Under the pieces are notes generated by a model. That model was not told where the DNA came from. It saw only the letters and a program-made list of their open reading frames with translations, and searched no databases. Made by a program: the position numbers and the translations under genes. From Plantago major (lineage: Eukaryota; Streptophyta; Magnoliopsida; Lamiales; Plantaginaceae), in contig CM048844.1 in assembly GCA_026545765.1 (NCBI GenBank), positions 61,428,545 to 61,492,544 of the forward strand: 64,000 nt of DNA. The letters are read 5' to 3'. This document shows, one piece after another, positions 1-10,500 of this stretch. How positions within the stretch are numbered: the stretch's first letter is position 1; the number at the start of each line of letters is the position of its first letter.

Positions 1-1152
1 AAGTTGAATTTGAATCTTCTTCCTTTCTTCAGTCAGTAAGGCCCTTTGATTTCTCTTGAAATTTCTTCTGTCCTTCTTGTCACCTGTCTTGAGCTTGTTT
101 AAAGTAGGACAATCTCTCTTGAAGTGACCAGGCTTTTGACAATAGAAGCAGATATCATTTCCTATTTCTGCAACTTCAGTACTAATACCTTTCTGAATAG
201 GGATGTTCAGAGAGTTGTTCATTTGTATGTTCTTGTACTGATGATAGTTTGGGCCAAGATGCTTTTTCAACTTTTCTTTAGCTTTTCTTCTCTCAATCTC
301 TTGACTCACAAATTTCTTCATGTGTCTTACTACAAGAGCATTTTCTTCAAATGCATCTTTGGTATCCTTCTTTTCAGAAGTACCTTGAGAAACTAGAGCA
401 ACACTTTGCAACTTTTCAGCTGTTTGTTCTCTCTGAGTTATCTCATAGTCTACAGTAGCAAGATGAGAGAAGAGCTCTACTGGAGTAATATTTGGCATCC
501 CTTGGTTGAAATAAAAGAACTTAGTGTGCTCCCAGTTGTGATTGAGACTTCTGACAATAGTCTTAATCTTTTCTGGCTGGGAGTATCTATTGCTTTCACC
601 AAGTGCAGCCATATCACTCATAAGGGTAGTAAACCTGAAATCAAGTTCTTCCAGAGTTTCAGTGGGACCTTGTTTGAAGTTTTGGAACTTCAATTTAAGA
701 ACTTCGAACTTATTTTCCTTGGTTTTCTCAGTTCCGGCACAGATTCCTTCAATCAATTCCCAGGCAACTTTCGCCGTTTTAGCACCCCACAATTTACACT
801 GTATGTGCTTAGGTGTCGATCTGATGATGATATTACGAGCTTGACCATCCAATTTGTGTCTCTTGGCATCTTCAGACGTCCATAGCTCTCTTGGCTTGTC
901 TTCATACATAATGCTTCCATGAGCAACACGACCACTATCACTAGCAGCCGTATCCTCGCTTCCATCTTCCTTGTCTGAGGCTTTTCTTCCGTCAGACACC
1001 TCAGTAACTTGTTTGAGTTGTTTGATTTTGATAGGCCCTTAATTGATGACATAGATCATCTCATCACTAATGGCCTCCAGATGGAGCATCATGTTGTTCT
1101 TCCATTTCTCGTAGTTTTCTGGCTTCAGAACGGGTGCATCACTCAGAGACAT
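1..1152 (-). pseudogene. Copia gag (S1), UBN2-type with CCHC zinc knuckle, 3' end outside window
   Basis: Gag is the nucleocapsid/capsid protein that packages element RNA in virus-like particles. The start ATG is at 1152-1150, about 100 bp past the PBS, and aligns with the starts of S2 and S3 gag. The capsid-like part includes the motif WELIEGICAGTEKTKENKF and lies at about 430-900. A complete CCHC knuckle (CFYCQKPGHFKRDC) is read near 108-150 and is followed by a basic tail. An in-frame TAA near 1038-1040, about 37 codons in, interrupts the frame, so full-length Gag cannot be made. Of the three gags in this window only this one has an intact knuckle: S2 has lost its first Cys and S3 its last. 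Confidence 0.8.
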
Positions 1153-1256
1153 ACCTGCACGCTTAGCACACAAATTATATAGTCCTCAGAAAGAGACAAA
1201 GTTCCTTCACCTATCTGGGGATCTAGGTTCAGTGCAGAAGGCTTGTGAACCTCCTG

Positions 1257-1267
1257 CTCTGATACCA
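1257..1267 (-). promoter_or_regulatory. Primer-binding site of S1 (initiator tRNA-Met)
   Basis: On the minus strand the sequence TGGTATCAGAGC lies 2 nt beyond the LTR end. It is complementary to the 3' end of plant initiator tRNA-Met, the usual primer for copia minus-strand DNA synthesis. The same site in the same position occurs in S2 and S3. Confidence 0.85.
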
Positions 1268-1269
1268 CT

Positions 1270-2693
1270 TGTTGGTCCAGATAACGGCAAAGTAAAAGAC
1301 TAGAGGGGGGGGGGGGGGTGAATAGTCTTTTAAAACTTTTGCCGATAAACACAGTTTTTCAGAAACCCTGATACTTAAATTCAGATCGCGGAAGACTTTA
1401 AGATAGGTAAGTGCAGAAACAATAAGTATATGTGTGTGCTTTGCTGAAATGTAAATACAAAAAGGTAAATGACACAACAAGTATAGTGGTATCTGGAGGT
1501 GGCGTAATCCTCCAACTAATCCACTTCGGTCTTTCTGAGACCTAGAATTCACTAGAACAGATAATTGAGTTCACCTTACAATAATCCTATTCTAAGATTC
1601 TTTAAACAAATGGTTCCCAACCAATTGTTCCCCCTAAGTTATTCCCCAGCTCCTAGTGCTAAGTACTTCCTCTACTCAGATAACCTTGGAGTTATTCCTT
1701 GGTTTCCCAAATCAAGTACTTCCTCTACTCCACGCCTTGATGGTGTTGGTTATAAGGTTTGTCAGAGAGGCTTCTCGTATAACTTTTCAGTTATGTTTTC
1801 AGAGAGCCTAATAGAACAAGACTACTTAATACACTTGTTCAGTGGATGGCGACCGCTCTTCTTCGACTCCAAGTAATTGATGTCCGTTCTGGAGAATGAG
1901 CTTCAGAAAGGGTATCTCTGATAGTTCAACTCTTTCACGAATAACAATCTCTTGTTAAGGTTCATTACAACTTAGAACTACTAGTGATTCTTCGAGCAAC
2001 AGAAAGCTTTCAGAAAGGGTAGTAGAGTGCTTGAGAGAATACTTTGCTTGATGGTAAGTTAGCAAGATAGAGCGTTCTAAGGTGTATTTCTCAGCATCTA
2101 AGTGTGTGATATATATAGATGAATTTGAGAGTTGTTGGAATGATATCCGTTAGACACAATTCGAATTCAGTCCATACTTATCTTGAAATGAGTACTCAGA
2201 AGTCCTTGTCTCATGTCTCAGAGAGGACTGTGCTTCAGCGGCTTTTCTGCCGATGCAATTAATGCACTTGTACTATTTCTTGTCCTGTAGTCTTCAATGG
2301 ATACATGAGCCTTTCTGATGGCTTCCATGCTTCATACTCATGATGTCATATGTCCAGAATCATATTTCGAAAGTAAGTAAATATACTTAAGAAAGGATTA
2401 AGGACATAGTCTTTCTGAGTTAGACTAAACCTTGATGTCTTCATAAATCTTGTGCAATCTTCAGTCTTCTAATCTTCAGAAAAGCTCCATTGCTAGGATT
2501 GATCTTCATGGTCTTCTAGAAATAAAAATTACACTCAGAGACCTATAATCCTAATACAAGATTTACTAGACTAATCATACTCAGTGATTTCCTCTTTTAC
2601 AATGTTCAAGTGAACCAAGAGTACTTAATCACCTTTCTGGCTAAGATAAGAACATGTGATGAGTGATCAAAATACTAACAGATATTCCTAACA
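1270..2693 (-). repeat. 5' LTR of S1 (1424 bp)
   Basis: The LTR reads TGTTAGGAA...GACCAACA on the minus strand, with TG...CA ends and a short TGTT/AACA inverted repeat. The left boundary is fixed by the adjacent PBS. The right boundary is fixed by alignment with the ends of the S2 and S3 LTRs, all of which finish in CCTAACA or CCTTACA on the plus strand. A run of 14 G (1305-1318) lies about 35 bp from the PBS side, as in the other copies. Repeated (GATATCTGA)-like words are fewer here than in the S2 LTRs. Confidence 0.8.
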
Positions 2694-2819
2694 TAAATCC
2701 CTTTAAACCCTAAGTTTCCAACATAGCAACCTTGAACCCTCTTTCTTTGACTTCTTAAGCCAAAATACTCCGGTTTCTAGGACTGCTTGGCTTGGACTTG
2801 TCTTGCTTTCTCTTGAAGT

Positions 2820-3240
2820 TTATGATCCTTCTCGCAGGAATTCAACGAGGAAATCCACTAACACTTGTGCCCTCTTAGCACTTGGAGATTGATAATCCAC
2901 TCCGAACTCACGAAGCTCAAATGACCTATTTTCCAACCGACCAGCCGTGTCGGGTCTGCCCAGTACAGTTTTTAGGGGTTGGTTGGTCAGAACTATGACT
3001 TCATGAGAGTTAAAGTATGGTTTTAATTTTTTGGAGGTATGTACAACATATAAGGCATATCTCTCTAATTTAAGGTACCTTTGTTCCGTTGGACTTGATG
3101 CTTTACTCATGTAGTAAATAGGAAGATGCTCGTTGACATTGATACGAACTAAGACCGAGATGATATTCTTGGCAATTACAACCAAATAAATGTTGAGTGG
3201 TAAACTAGTTATAAGCTTAGCCAAGAGGGGCGGTTACAAC
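2820..3240 (-). pseudogene. Ty3/gypsy RNase H fragment (Tat/Ogre-like)
   Basis: The minus-strand frame 2820-3224 encodes 134 aa matching the RNase H region that follows reverse transcriptase in Tat-branch Ty3/gypsy elements. Visible landmarks are LPIYYMSKA, EQRYLKLERYAL, a long LKPYF stretch, VLTNQPLKTVLGRPDTAGRL and the late motif RAQVLVDFLVEF. The usual first catalytic Asp region is poorly preserved, and no reverse transcriptase or integrase is attached. It is an orphan fragment next to the 5' LTR of S1 and may be the remains of the element into which S1 inserted. The 2694-2819 stretch beside it shows nothing recognisable. Confidence 0.65.
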
Positions 3241-3479
3241 ATGTAATGTTAGTTCAAGTTTAGATTTTGATGAGCAAAACATGACATCTTTAGTCACATC
3301 AAGTGATTAGTATTCTTAGATCTTAGATTTATTTTTAGCTTGAACATTGTAAAAGAGGAGCGTACTTGACAAATAGATAGTGATTTTATAAGTGATACGT
3401 CTTCAAGAGTATGTAATTTTCATTTTCATTCGATAAGCTGCTGAAGACCTACGCATTGAAGTTTCGACTAGAAGATGTT
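3241..3479. other. Unassigned spacer
   Basis: About 240 bp lie between the RNase H remnant and a Sirevirus LTR scrap. I see no coding potential, no LTR ends and no repeat shared with the rest of the window. It is probably decayed transposon DNA. Confidence 0.4.
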
Positions 3480-3643
3480 GTATCTGATACTTATAATCAG
3501 AGAGCGGAAGACTTTTGTGATAAGGCACGTGCTCAGCAAGCTATAAGGTGTGTAAATACCCAGCAAGAAATAAATAAGCAATAAGTAAAGTGTAGTAAGT
3601 AAATAAAACGGTGCTTTATAGTGGTATCTGAAGGTGGCGTAAT
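3480..3643 (-). repeat. Sirevirus LTR fragment
   Basis: This stretch matches the middle of the S1/S2/S3 LTRs, from the GTATCTGATACTTATAATCAG word to GGTATCTGAAGGTGGCGTAAT. It is closest to the S3 LTR. Its right edge is cut exactly where the TGATGAG end of element A1 begins, so this LTR was the target of A1. Its left edge is a truncation. Confidence 0.7.
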
Positions 3644-5044
3644 TGATGAGACGATAATTTCGAGTCTCATTGGGTCCTTTTTAGCGGTCTTTGTTAGTCT
3701 TTGTTTATGGTTTTATAGTGTCTTTGTGCGTTTTTATGCTTTGGTGCTTTGTTTGTGTTTTGTAGGATTTTTGTGTCCCGAAGGTGAAAATCGTAGTGAA
3801 AACTTTGGTTCTAGATCGTTGAATTTAGAGTAACTGGGTGAAAACGGAAGTGGATTCGGAGTTCGGACGAAGAATTGACAGCCGTTTTAGCGCAGCTTGC
3901 AAAAGTGAAGTTTTACGGAGCAGTCTAGCCATTTTGGCCATAAATCTCTCATATGATGTCTGATTGACCTGACCTCAGTGTCCACGAAAATATAATTCAA
4001 AGGGCTACAATTTTTATTTTTGAAGTATCGGAAAATTCTGTATGTGGAAAAAGTTACATAGGTTTTAAGCTCGCCACGACGAATGGATATTTTCGCCGCG
4101 GCGAGATTTTACGAGGCAAAAAGAGGAGCTACACGGGGTTTCTTGCCGTGGCGAGCTATTTTCCTCGCCGCGGCGAGATTCGGCGAGAAGGCCTAGATTC
4201 AGCATATTTTTTCCTTTTTAGTTCAGGATTAGGTCATCTTTTGCCATAACTTCTTATACTCGATTTTTTCATAGAAAAAGCTTCTAGAATTAGGTTTTCA
4301 CATTGACTGATTGATCTTGGAGCTTGGTTTTCATCTGGTAAGAACCATCGGGATCAAATTCTTGGTAATTTTTGATAACTCTTTATTGTTTATCTTCAAT
4401 TCGTGTTTTCTTCTGTTTATCGAATTGTATGATCTTGCATACGATTATCACCATGTTTATGCTTTGCGTAATCTATACCATGCATTATTTCATCTTTGCT
4501 TCCCTCTTGAGTAGTTAAATCACTCCGAACACGGTAGTTATGTGATAGTCTTGCATATTCGTTTCTAGGGTTAGGATTCGTTCATATAGGTTCGTCTAGT
4601 TCAAAATCTTTGTCAAAACCTTCAATCCAATAAGCTAGTTCAAGACTTTCAAAATCGTTTTCGGTTAAGGATCGTAGATTGACGACCCACGATTTCTCTA
4701 GTTCAAAACATTCAAATAATGATTGGTTGAATTGGATTGATTGATTTTTGTACGCCGACAGTGTGACAAATATGAATGATTGCCCTATAACGAATTAGCA
4801 TTACTTGATCATTACTACTGTGTTCATCTTCTCTCTTTGATCAAACCAATTTATCTGTTTCCTGTTTTAATCTGTGTTTTAGAAGTACAATCACTCAAAT
4901 CTATCTGTTACTTACAAACAAACTATTTACTCTCATTCGTTGTGGTAGCCTGATTAATTCCCTAGAGAACAATACCGAGTTAAGCATAGTATACAACTAC
5001 AGCTTATTCTCTTAAGTTATTTAGAGTATAATTTGAGCTCATCA
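3644..5044 (+). repeat. 5' LTR of A1 (1401 bp)
   Basis: The LTR starts TGATGAGACG and ends GAGCTCATCA, a short perfect terminal inverted repeat, and is followed directly by the PBS. Near 4068-4190 it holds a cluster of palindromic GC-rich words (core CTCGCCGCGGCGAG). Similar clusters sit at the same place in both LTRs of A4, and differently spelled palindromes in A2, A3 and A5. The rest is AT-rich and aligns with the LTRs of A4. Confidence 0.85.
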
Positions 5045-5048
5045 AATT

Positions 5049-5065
5049 TGGTGCCGCTGCCGGGG
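5049..5065 (+). promoter_or_regulatory. Primer-binding site of A1 (tRNA-Asp type)
   Basis: TGGTGCCGCTGCCGGGG lies 4 nt after the LTR. It differs at two positions from the complement of the plant tRNA-Asp 3' end (TGGCGCCGTTGCCGGGG), the primer common in Athila/Tat-branch gypsy elements. Confidence 0.75.
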
Positions 5066-5135
5066 AATTAATTCCTACTGTAGCGTTTGAGTGTGATTTT
5101 TTGTTTGTTTATAGTTTTCTTTTTTTAGTTAGTTT

Positions 5136-5600
5136 TTGTTTTGTCGAAAGTACTCGTGGTTTCTTGTCTTCGTGTGTGTAGGAACTTATGCAACCAAGAA
5201 ACCGTATCTGATGGATATGTACTTTATCCGCCAGAAAGAGAGGGAACTCCTTCGTAGTTTCCGTCAGTTTCATGGAGAAAGATTCTATGATGCGTGGTAT
5301 CGGTTTCGAGAGCTTGTGAAAGGGTGCATAAATGCTAGGATGAGCAGTAGGGATGTAATAGGATGTTTCTATTTTGCATTAACCGAGGATGATCAAACGA
5401 TATTAGAAGAAGCCGCAAGACAACCCATGGATGAGTTTAAACTTAAACAATTCCTTGAGTTTCGCGATGTTGTTGCATGAGGACATCGAGCGTGAGAGGA
5501 CAAACCGTCTTGCTGAGCTGACTTCTAAATCTGCCCCTACTGTACAACAAGAAACCCATTCTACTCCCTTACTTGCTGAGCTGAATTTTGAATCTGCCCC
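5136..5600 (+). pseudogene. Ty3/gypsy gag start (A1), truncated
   Basis: Frame 5136-5480 encodes a Gag-like stretch with the motifs RSFRQFHGERFYDAWYRF and LVKGC, then TILEEAARQPMDEF. This matches the retrotransposon gag fold of Athila/Tat elements (LYEAWERFK...LLRKC...). A frameshift near 5450-5480 moves the reading into the frame that continues through ERERTNRLAELTSKSAP. The gene is then cut by insertion of the S2 3' LTR at 5601. No protease or reverse transcriptase from this element is present. Confidence 0.6.
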
Positions 5601-7209
5601 TATTGGTCCAGATAACGGCAAAGGGAAAAGACTAGGGGGGGGGGGGGGAATAGTCTTTTACAACTTTTGTCGATAAACAAAATTTCTCAGATATCCGTGA
5701 AGATATCTGATACTTAATTTCAGAGGCGGAAGACTTTTCTGTGATAAGTGCACGTGCTCAAAGAAGATATGTAAATACTCAAGGTAAATAAAGCAAGTAA
5801 TAAATTGCAGAAAGTAAATAACACTGATCTTTATAGTGGTATCTGAAGGTGGCGTAATCCTTCAACTAATCCACTTCGGCCTTTCTCAGACCTAGAATCC
5901 ACTAAGACAGATAATTGAGTTCACCTTACAAATATCTTCTCTCGATTCCTAAATACACTAGGTTCCCAACCAAGTGTTCCCCCTGAGTTATTCCCCGACT
6001 TTCTCAGCCAAGTACTTCCTATACTCAGAAACCTTTGAGCTATTCCTTAGTTTCCCAAACTAAGTACTTCCTATGCTCAGTAACCTTGGAGTTATTCCTT
6101 AGTTTCCCAAACTAAGTACTTCCTGTACTCCACACCGTTTAAGGTGTTGGTTAAGGTAGTTTGTCAGGTGAGTAGTCTTTATAACTTTCTCAGTTATGTA
6201 AGAATACTTGATAGAACAAGAATCACTTAACACACTTCAAAATGTGTGGTGATATGTTCTTTACTGACCCAAGTCTATGTTAAATGTTCTAGAGAATGAA
6301 ACTTAGATACTTGATCTTTTGATTCAACTCCTTCATAGATAGCAATGCTTGTTAAGGATCAGGACACTTAGAACTTTCGTGCTACTTAGAATTCAAGAGC
6401 TTAGTATCAACTGTAAGCTAAAGAGTAAGTAGGTTGAAGGCTTGTATATATGCTTGGATGAGTTCGTCGATGTAAGTTCTTGGCGTGTTCAGTGTGTATA
6501 TGTTCAATCATTCTAAGTGTTGATATTTATAGTTGAAAATCATGCCGTTTGAATAGTGTCCGTTAGGCTTAATAAAATTCAAACTATTGATATCTGTAAA
6601 TAGTACTGCAGAAGACGTTGTCTCTTTTCAGAGATTTCCTCTTTAGTTCAGATGTCTCTGTCTGCGTATTTATTGCATTGTACTATTTTTGTCCTGTAGT
6701 GCCAACGGAACTATGCACGCTTTCTGAAGCATTGCATGTCATTTTCCAGAAACCTTCACATCTCCAGATACATGTTGAAACATTGTTTCCCAGAAACATA
6801 GTTTTATCCAGGATATCTGAGTGTAGATATCTGTGGGCACTTTTCCTTGTTCAGAAACCTTGTGTTCTCAGATATCTTTTGCAAAACTTGTTTATTGAGA
6901 AACACTTGTTTATCAAAGATATCTGGACATAGGTATCTGATAACCTTCATCTTCAGCAATCTTGTGCAGTCTTCAAAACTTCAAAAAATGTTGAACTCTC
7001 CTGCTGGATGCCTTCTTCTTGGTCTTTTTCAAAGATATAAAAAAAATTACATTCAGATATCTAACATCCTATACAAGACTTGCTAGACTAACATACTTAG
7101 TGATTTTCCTCTTTTACAGTGTTCAAGTGAACCAAGAGTACTAACCACCTTTCTGTGCTACGATAAGTCATTAGGTTGCTGATCAAAATATAAACAAATT
7201 TTCCTTACA
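5601..7209 (-). repeat. 3' LTR of S2 (1609 bp)
   Basis: The right boundary (TTCCTTACA at 7209) abuts a polypurine tract. The left end reads TATTGG, one substitution from the TGTTGG of the other copies, and interrupts the A1 gag. It has a 14-G run at 5635-5648 and many ATATCTGA-type words that form short palindromes. Confidence 0.85.
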
Positions 7210-7224
7210 AATTTTCCCCTTTTT
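7210..7224 (-). promoter_or_regulatory. Polypurine tract of S2
   Basis: On the minus strand AAAAAGGGGAAAATT directly precedes the 3' LTR (TGTAAGGAA). This is the expected position and composition for the plus-strand primer of reverse transcription, and it confirms the LTR boundary. Confidence 0.85.
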
Positions 7225-7589
7225 GATCAGTCAACGATGACTATATTTAAAACCTATTACAACTTGGAAGAGGGAACAATCCATCACTTAATCATTTCTT
7301 ATGATCTTTTTCAATTCATTGTAATTAAGTGCAGAAAGTAAACATCAACCAAATCACAAGGTGTGATCTTTGCTAACAAGTTATCTTTTTATAGATTGAT
7401 ATCTGAGAGTAGGTTCATCAGATATGTTACAAAGAAAGTTCACAGATAACTTAGTAAATAAAACATATTACAGCACAGTCATCAAGATACAAAACACTTA
7501 GTTAAATTAGGACAACAGGAGTAACCAAGCTCCAAGTGGACATCCTAATAAACTAGTCTTCAAGTCTTCAATCATCAGATCTGTGGATC
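7225..7589 (-). other. 3' noncoding region of S2
   Basis: About 365 bp lie between the polypurine tract and the last readable part of the accessory gene. I see no open frame of note; it is AT-rich, with a few GATATCTGA words. Confidence 0.5.
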
Positions 7590-10500
7590 AATTTGCAAAT
7601 TCCCTATCCCCAAACCTTTTGATATCATCTGAGTAGTCATTAGAGTAAGGTCCTGACTATCATCTCAGTGTTTCTGGCAAATCCAAAAACTTCCTTGTAG
7701 GTTTTGGTGGGATTCTTCTTGGCAAATTGTTTGACCCACGGATACTTTCCCCATTTTCAGGCATGCTCAATTCTAATATTTGATAGCTTGAAGTATTCAT
7801 ATATGATCCTCAGATATCTGATGTCACCCTTGTATTGACCTTCAGTCATGTAGAAAGACTCATAAGGTTCCACATCAAGTCTTGCTCTTGTGCCTATTCC
7901 AGTGATGTTGGGAATTCTGTGCACATCATCTGGCTTTCCATAAGGACAATCATGAGAGAGGTCCTTCTTCATGGCTTCTATTCTCTTGATTACTTCAAAA
8001 TCCAACTAGGCTTTGATGTGGTTGGTGTTAATCAAGACTGGCTTGTCTTTTCTCCATGCCATGAGTTGTTTATGGATTGGTTCTGGAAACTTTTCATTTA
8101 CCAGTAAGTGCTTGAGTTCCAGAATCCAGTAACCATTCTTCTGATTAATGCACTTGTAGACAGAGGAGTCATTGTTGGTCTTCACATACTCAATCTTGGC
8201 TTCTTCAGGCCTGAGTGGTAGTTGAAGTTTTCTTTGTTCAGCTCTCAGCCTGTTCCTCCTTTGTCTTGAATTCTCCCTTGGGGTATTGCTTGAAGAACCA
8301 CCCTGGATTGACTTGGTATTTCCAGAAGGTGTTTTAGCTGCTAAAGGCTTTGCAGCTATGGGCTCAGATAGACTATCAACCCTTTTTCTTTTTCTGTGAG
8401 TAGGAGCTTCATCTTCATCAGTCTCTTCATCAACATCATCAAGATCAATTCTTATAAAAATTTTGCAGCCTTCTTAATTGCCCTGGGATTTGATTTGTCC
8501 TTCTTCTTCTTCAGAAGAAGACTCTTCAATCCCTCTTACTTGTCTTGTCCTTGGAGCCTTGGTACTCCTTGGAGGTTTCTGTGCCCTGGCCCTTGTTGTC
8601 ATTCCTTTTTCAGGAAGTTGTTGAGTGGTGTCCACTATCTGTAGAGCAGTCTGACTAGAGGAAGGCTCATTAATTCTGAGTGGTGGTTGGGAAGATTTCT
8701 TCTTGTTTCCTCTTCCTTTCTGAGCGCCGGATCCTTTCCCCTAGTCCTTGATATCCTTCCCCCTTAGTCATTGTTGACTGACTCAGTGTCACAATGGATT
8801 CTGAGAGTGACTCAAAGTTTCCTTGTAGATAATTGTAAGCAGCACCAACTTCTGAAGTTCAGCCTTGAGCTCCTGATTTTGTTTGATAAGTCCTGTTTCC
8901 TTATCAGTGAGCTCTGGTAGTAGGCCTTGAGTAGCATCTTCTTTTCCAGCAGCATAGCTAGCCTCATTGAGGGCTTTTTCAGCAAGATTATTGTCATCAT
9001 CCCTCACCATGCCTAGGTCTCTCTGAGCAATGACCAAGCTTGTTGTTCTCTGAGTGATTAACTCAGTGAACTTTTTCATTTCAGCAGGGACTGATGCAAT
9101 TACTTCTTCATTTTGTTGAGACAACTCCTTTCTTAGAGTTGCCAGAACTTGGTATCTGGCCATGTAATCATGGGAGTTGAGATTTGGTTTCTTACTGAAG
9201 CTTTGAGGAGCTATCAGTTTTCTCTTTAAGTGAGAAACTCCCATGTGAAAATTTTCATGTTCTGCCAAGGTTTTGTCTTCTTTATCATCTGAGTCTTTAT
9301 CCCAGTGATCTTCATCCTCTTGGACGTTTTCATCAATATTTTCTAGCCCAACAACCATCTCAGAGATGGGCTTCTTTCCTTTTAGTGAGGAGGATGGTAC
9401 TTCTTTTGGTGATGCAGCCTTAGCATCATGCTTGTCTTCAGATACTTGCTCAGTATCTAATTCTTCAGCAATTGCCTGAACAACAAGTTGGAGTTCTTTC
9501 ATCTCAGCATAAGCTTCCATTTCCTTGATTGTTTGATCTTCAATAGTTTGGAGCTTTGCTTTGGATTCAGCTATCCTCTCTTCAAGTTGAAGATGTAGCT
9601 GTTGTTCTTCCTCCAACAGTTGTTTGAGTTGAGCAACTCCGGCTTGTGCATCCAATATTTTCTGAGTGTTTTCCTCAGAGTGCTCAACTACTTGTTTAGT
9701 AGAGTCTTTTTGTTGGGGAGATGGATGGGTAGATTTCTGAGGAGATGGAGGAGGGGATTTTTGTGATGTCCTCTCAGTGTGCTTTTCAGCAACTGAGGTA
9801 TTATTAGCTTGTGCAATCCCTCCTGTCCATGGTGCAGGGGCATCATCATCATCCTTTTTATCATCCTCATCCTTTTGATGGTCAGAAAGAGGTTCTTCAT
9901 AGTCATTCTCATCAGTATCTTTCTCTTCTTCATCTTCAGAGACCAGATTGATCACTTCTGGATTAGTGACCATTCTCAGAGGGTATGAGCTGCAGAGTCT
10001 AGGGCAAAGTAGGCTTGAATGCCATCTGCATTCTGGTCTGACCATCTGCTTGGTTAAAAGCTTGAATAAGCTTTCTGGCCACTTCCTTGACGAAGTCCTT
10101 ATGCATTAATGTTCCAAAAGAGTATTGTTCAGTGGGGAACATAGCATGGACATAATTTTCCAAGTCAAGGACTCGTGCTCTCCTTATGGGGTGATCAGTC
10201 ACCTTATTGATCTCAGATAAATCGGAGCATCGAAGCTTTTGCCATTTCTTGAAGTATTTTAGGTGCTTTGGCAAAGTGTATTACTTGAAGAAAGGAAGCA
10301 GGTCCTTATTCTCATCAACAGGGACCTTAGTGGCACTTGTTTGAGCCTGAAAGAAAGAGTTTTGAATTAGTTTCAAAACTTTAGTAGATATCTGGGCTTT
10401 TAGACTAGAAAAGTATCTGAGTTACCTGTGTGACAGGCTCAGATGACTTGACTAATGAGGTTCCAGGTGCCTCAGATATCTGGATATGAGGAGGAAACTT

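Larger units (their letters stand above)
1..2693 (-). mobile_element. Sirevirus-type Ty1/copia element S1 (5' part only)
   Basis: This is the 5' portion of a minus-strand copia retrotransposon. Reading leftwards it has an LTR (1270-2693), a 2-nt spacer, a PBS matching the 3' end of initiator tRNA-Met, and a gag gene running off the left edge of the window. LTR and gag are close relatives of those in S2 and S3, which places all three in one family. The rest of the element lies outside the window, so no target duplication can be checked. Confidence 0.85.
3644..5600 (+). mobile_element. Athila/Tat-like Ty3/gypsy element A1, interrupted by S2
   Basis: This is the only plus-strand member of the TGATGAG...CTCATCA LTR family in the window. 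It comprises the 5' LTR (3644-5044), a PBS and the start of gag. It stops at 5600, where the 3' LTR of S2 begins. The expected continuation beyond S2 is absent, because the sequence after 21455 belongs to a chromovirus. The 5 bp to its left, GTAAT (3639-3643), would be its target duplication, but the partner is not in the window. Confidence 0.75.

Noticed and set aside
1257-1267. tRNA-Met gene
   Set aside because: Only the 3' complement is present, beside an LTR, as expected for a primer-binding site. No cloverleaf can be formed.
8789-10045. True retroviral envelope protein
   Set aside because: No signal peptide, transmembrane segment or furin-like site is visible; the region is acidic and coiled-coil-like, so env describes position only.
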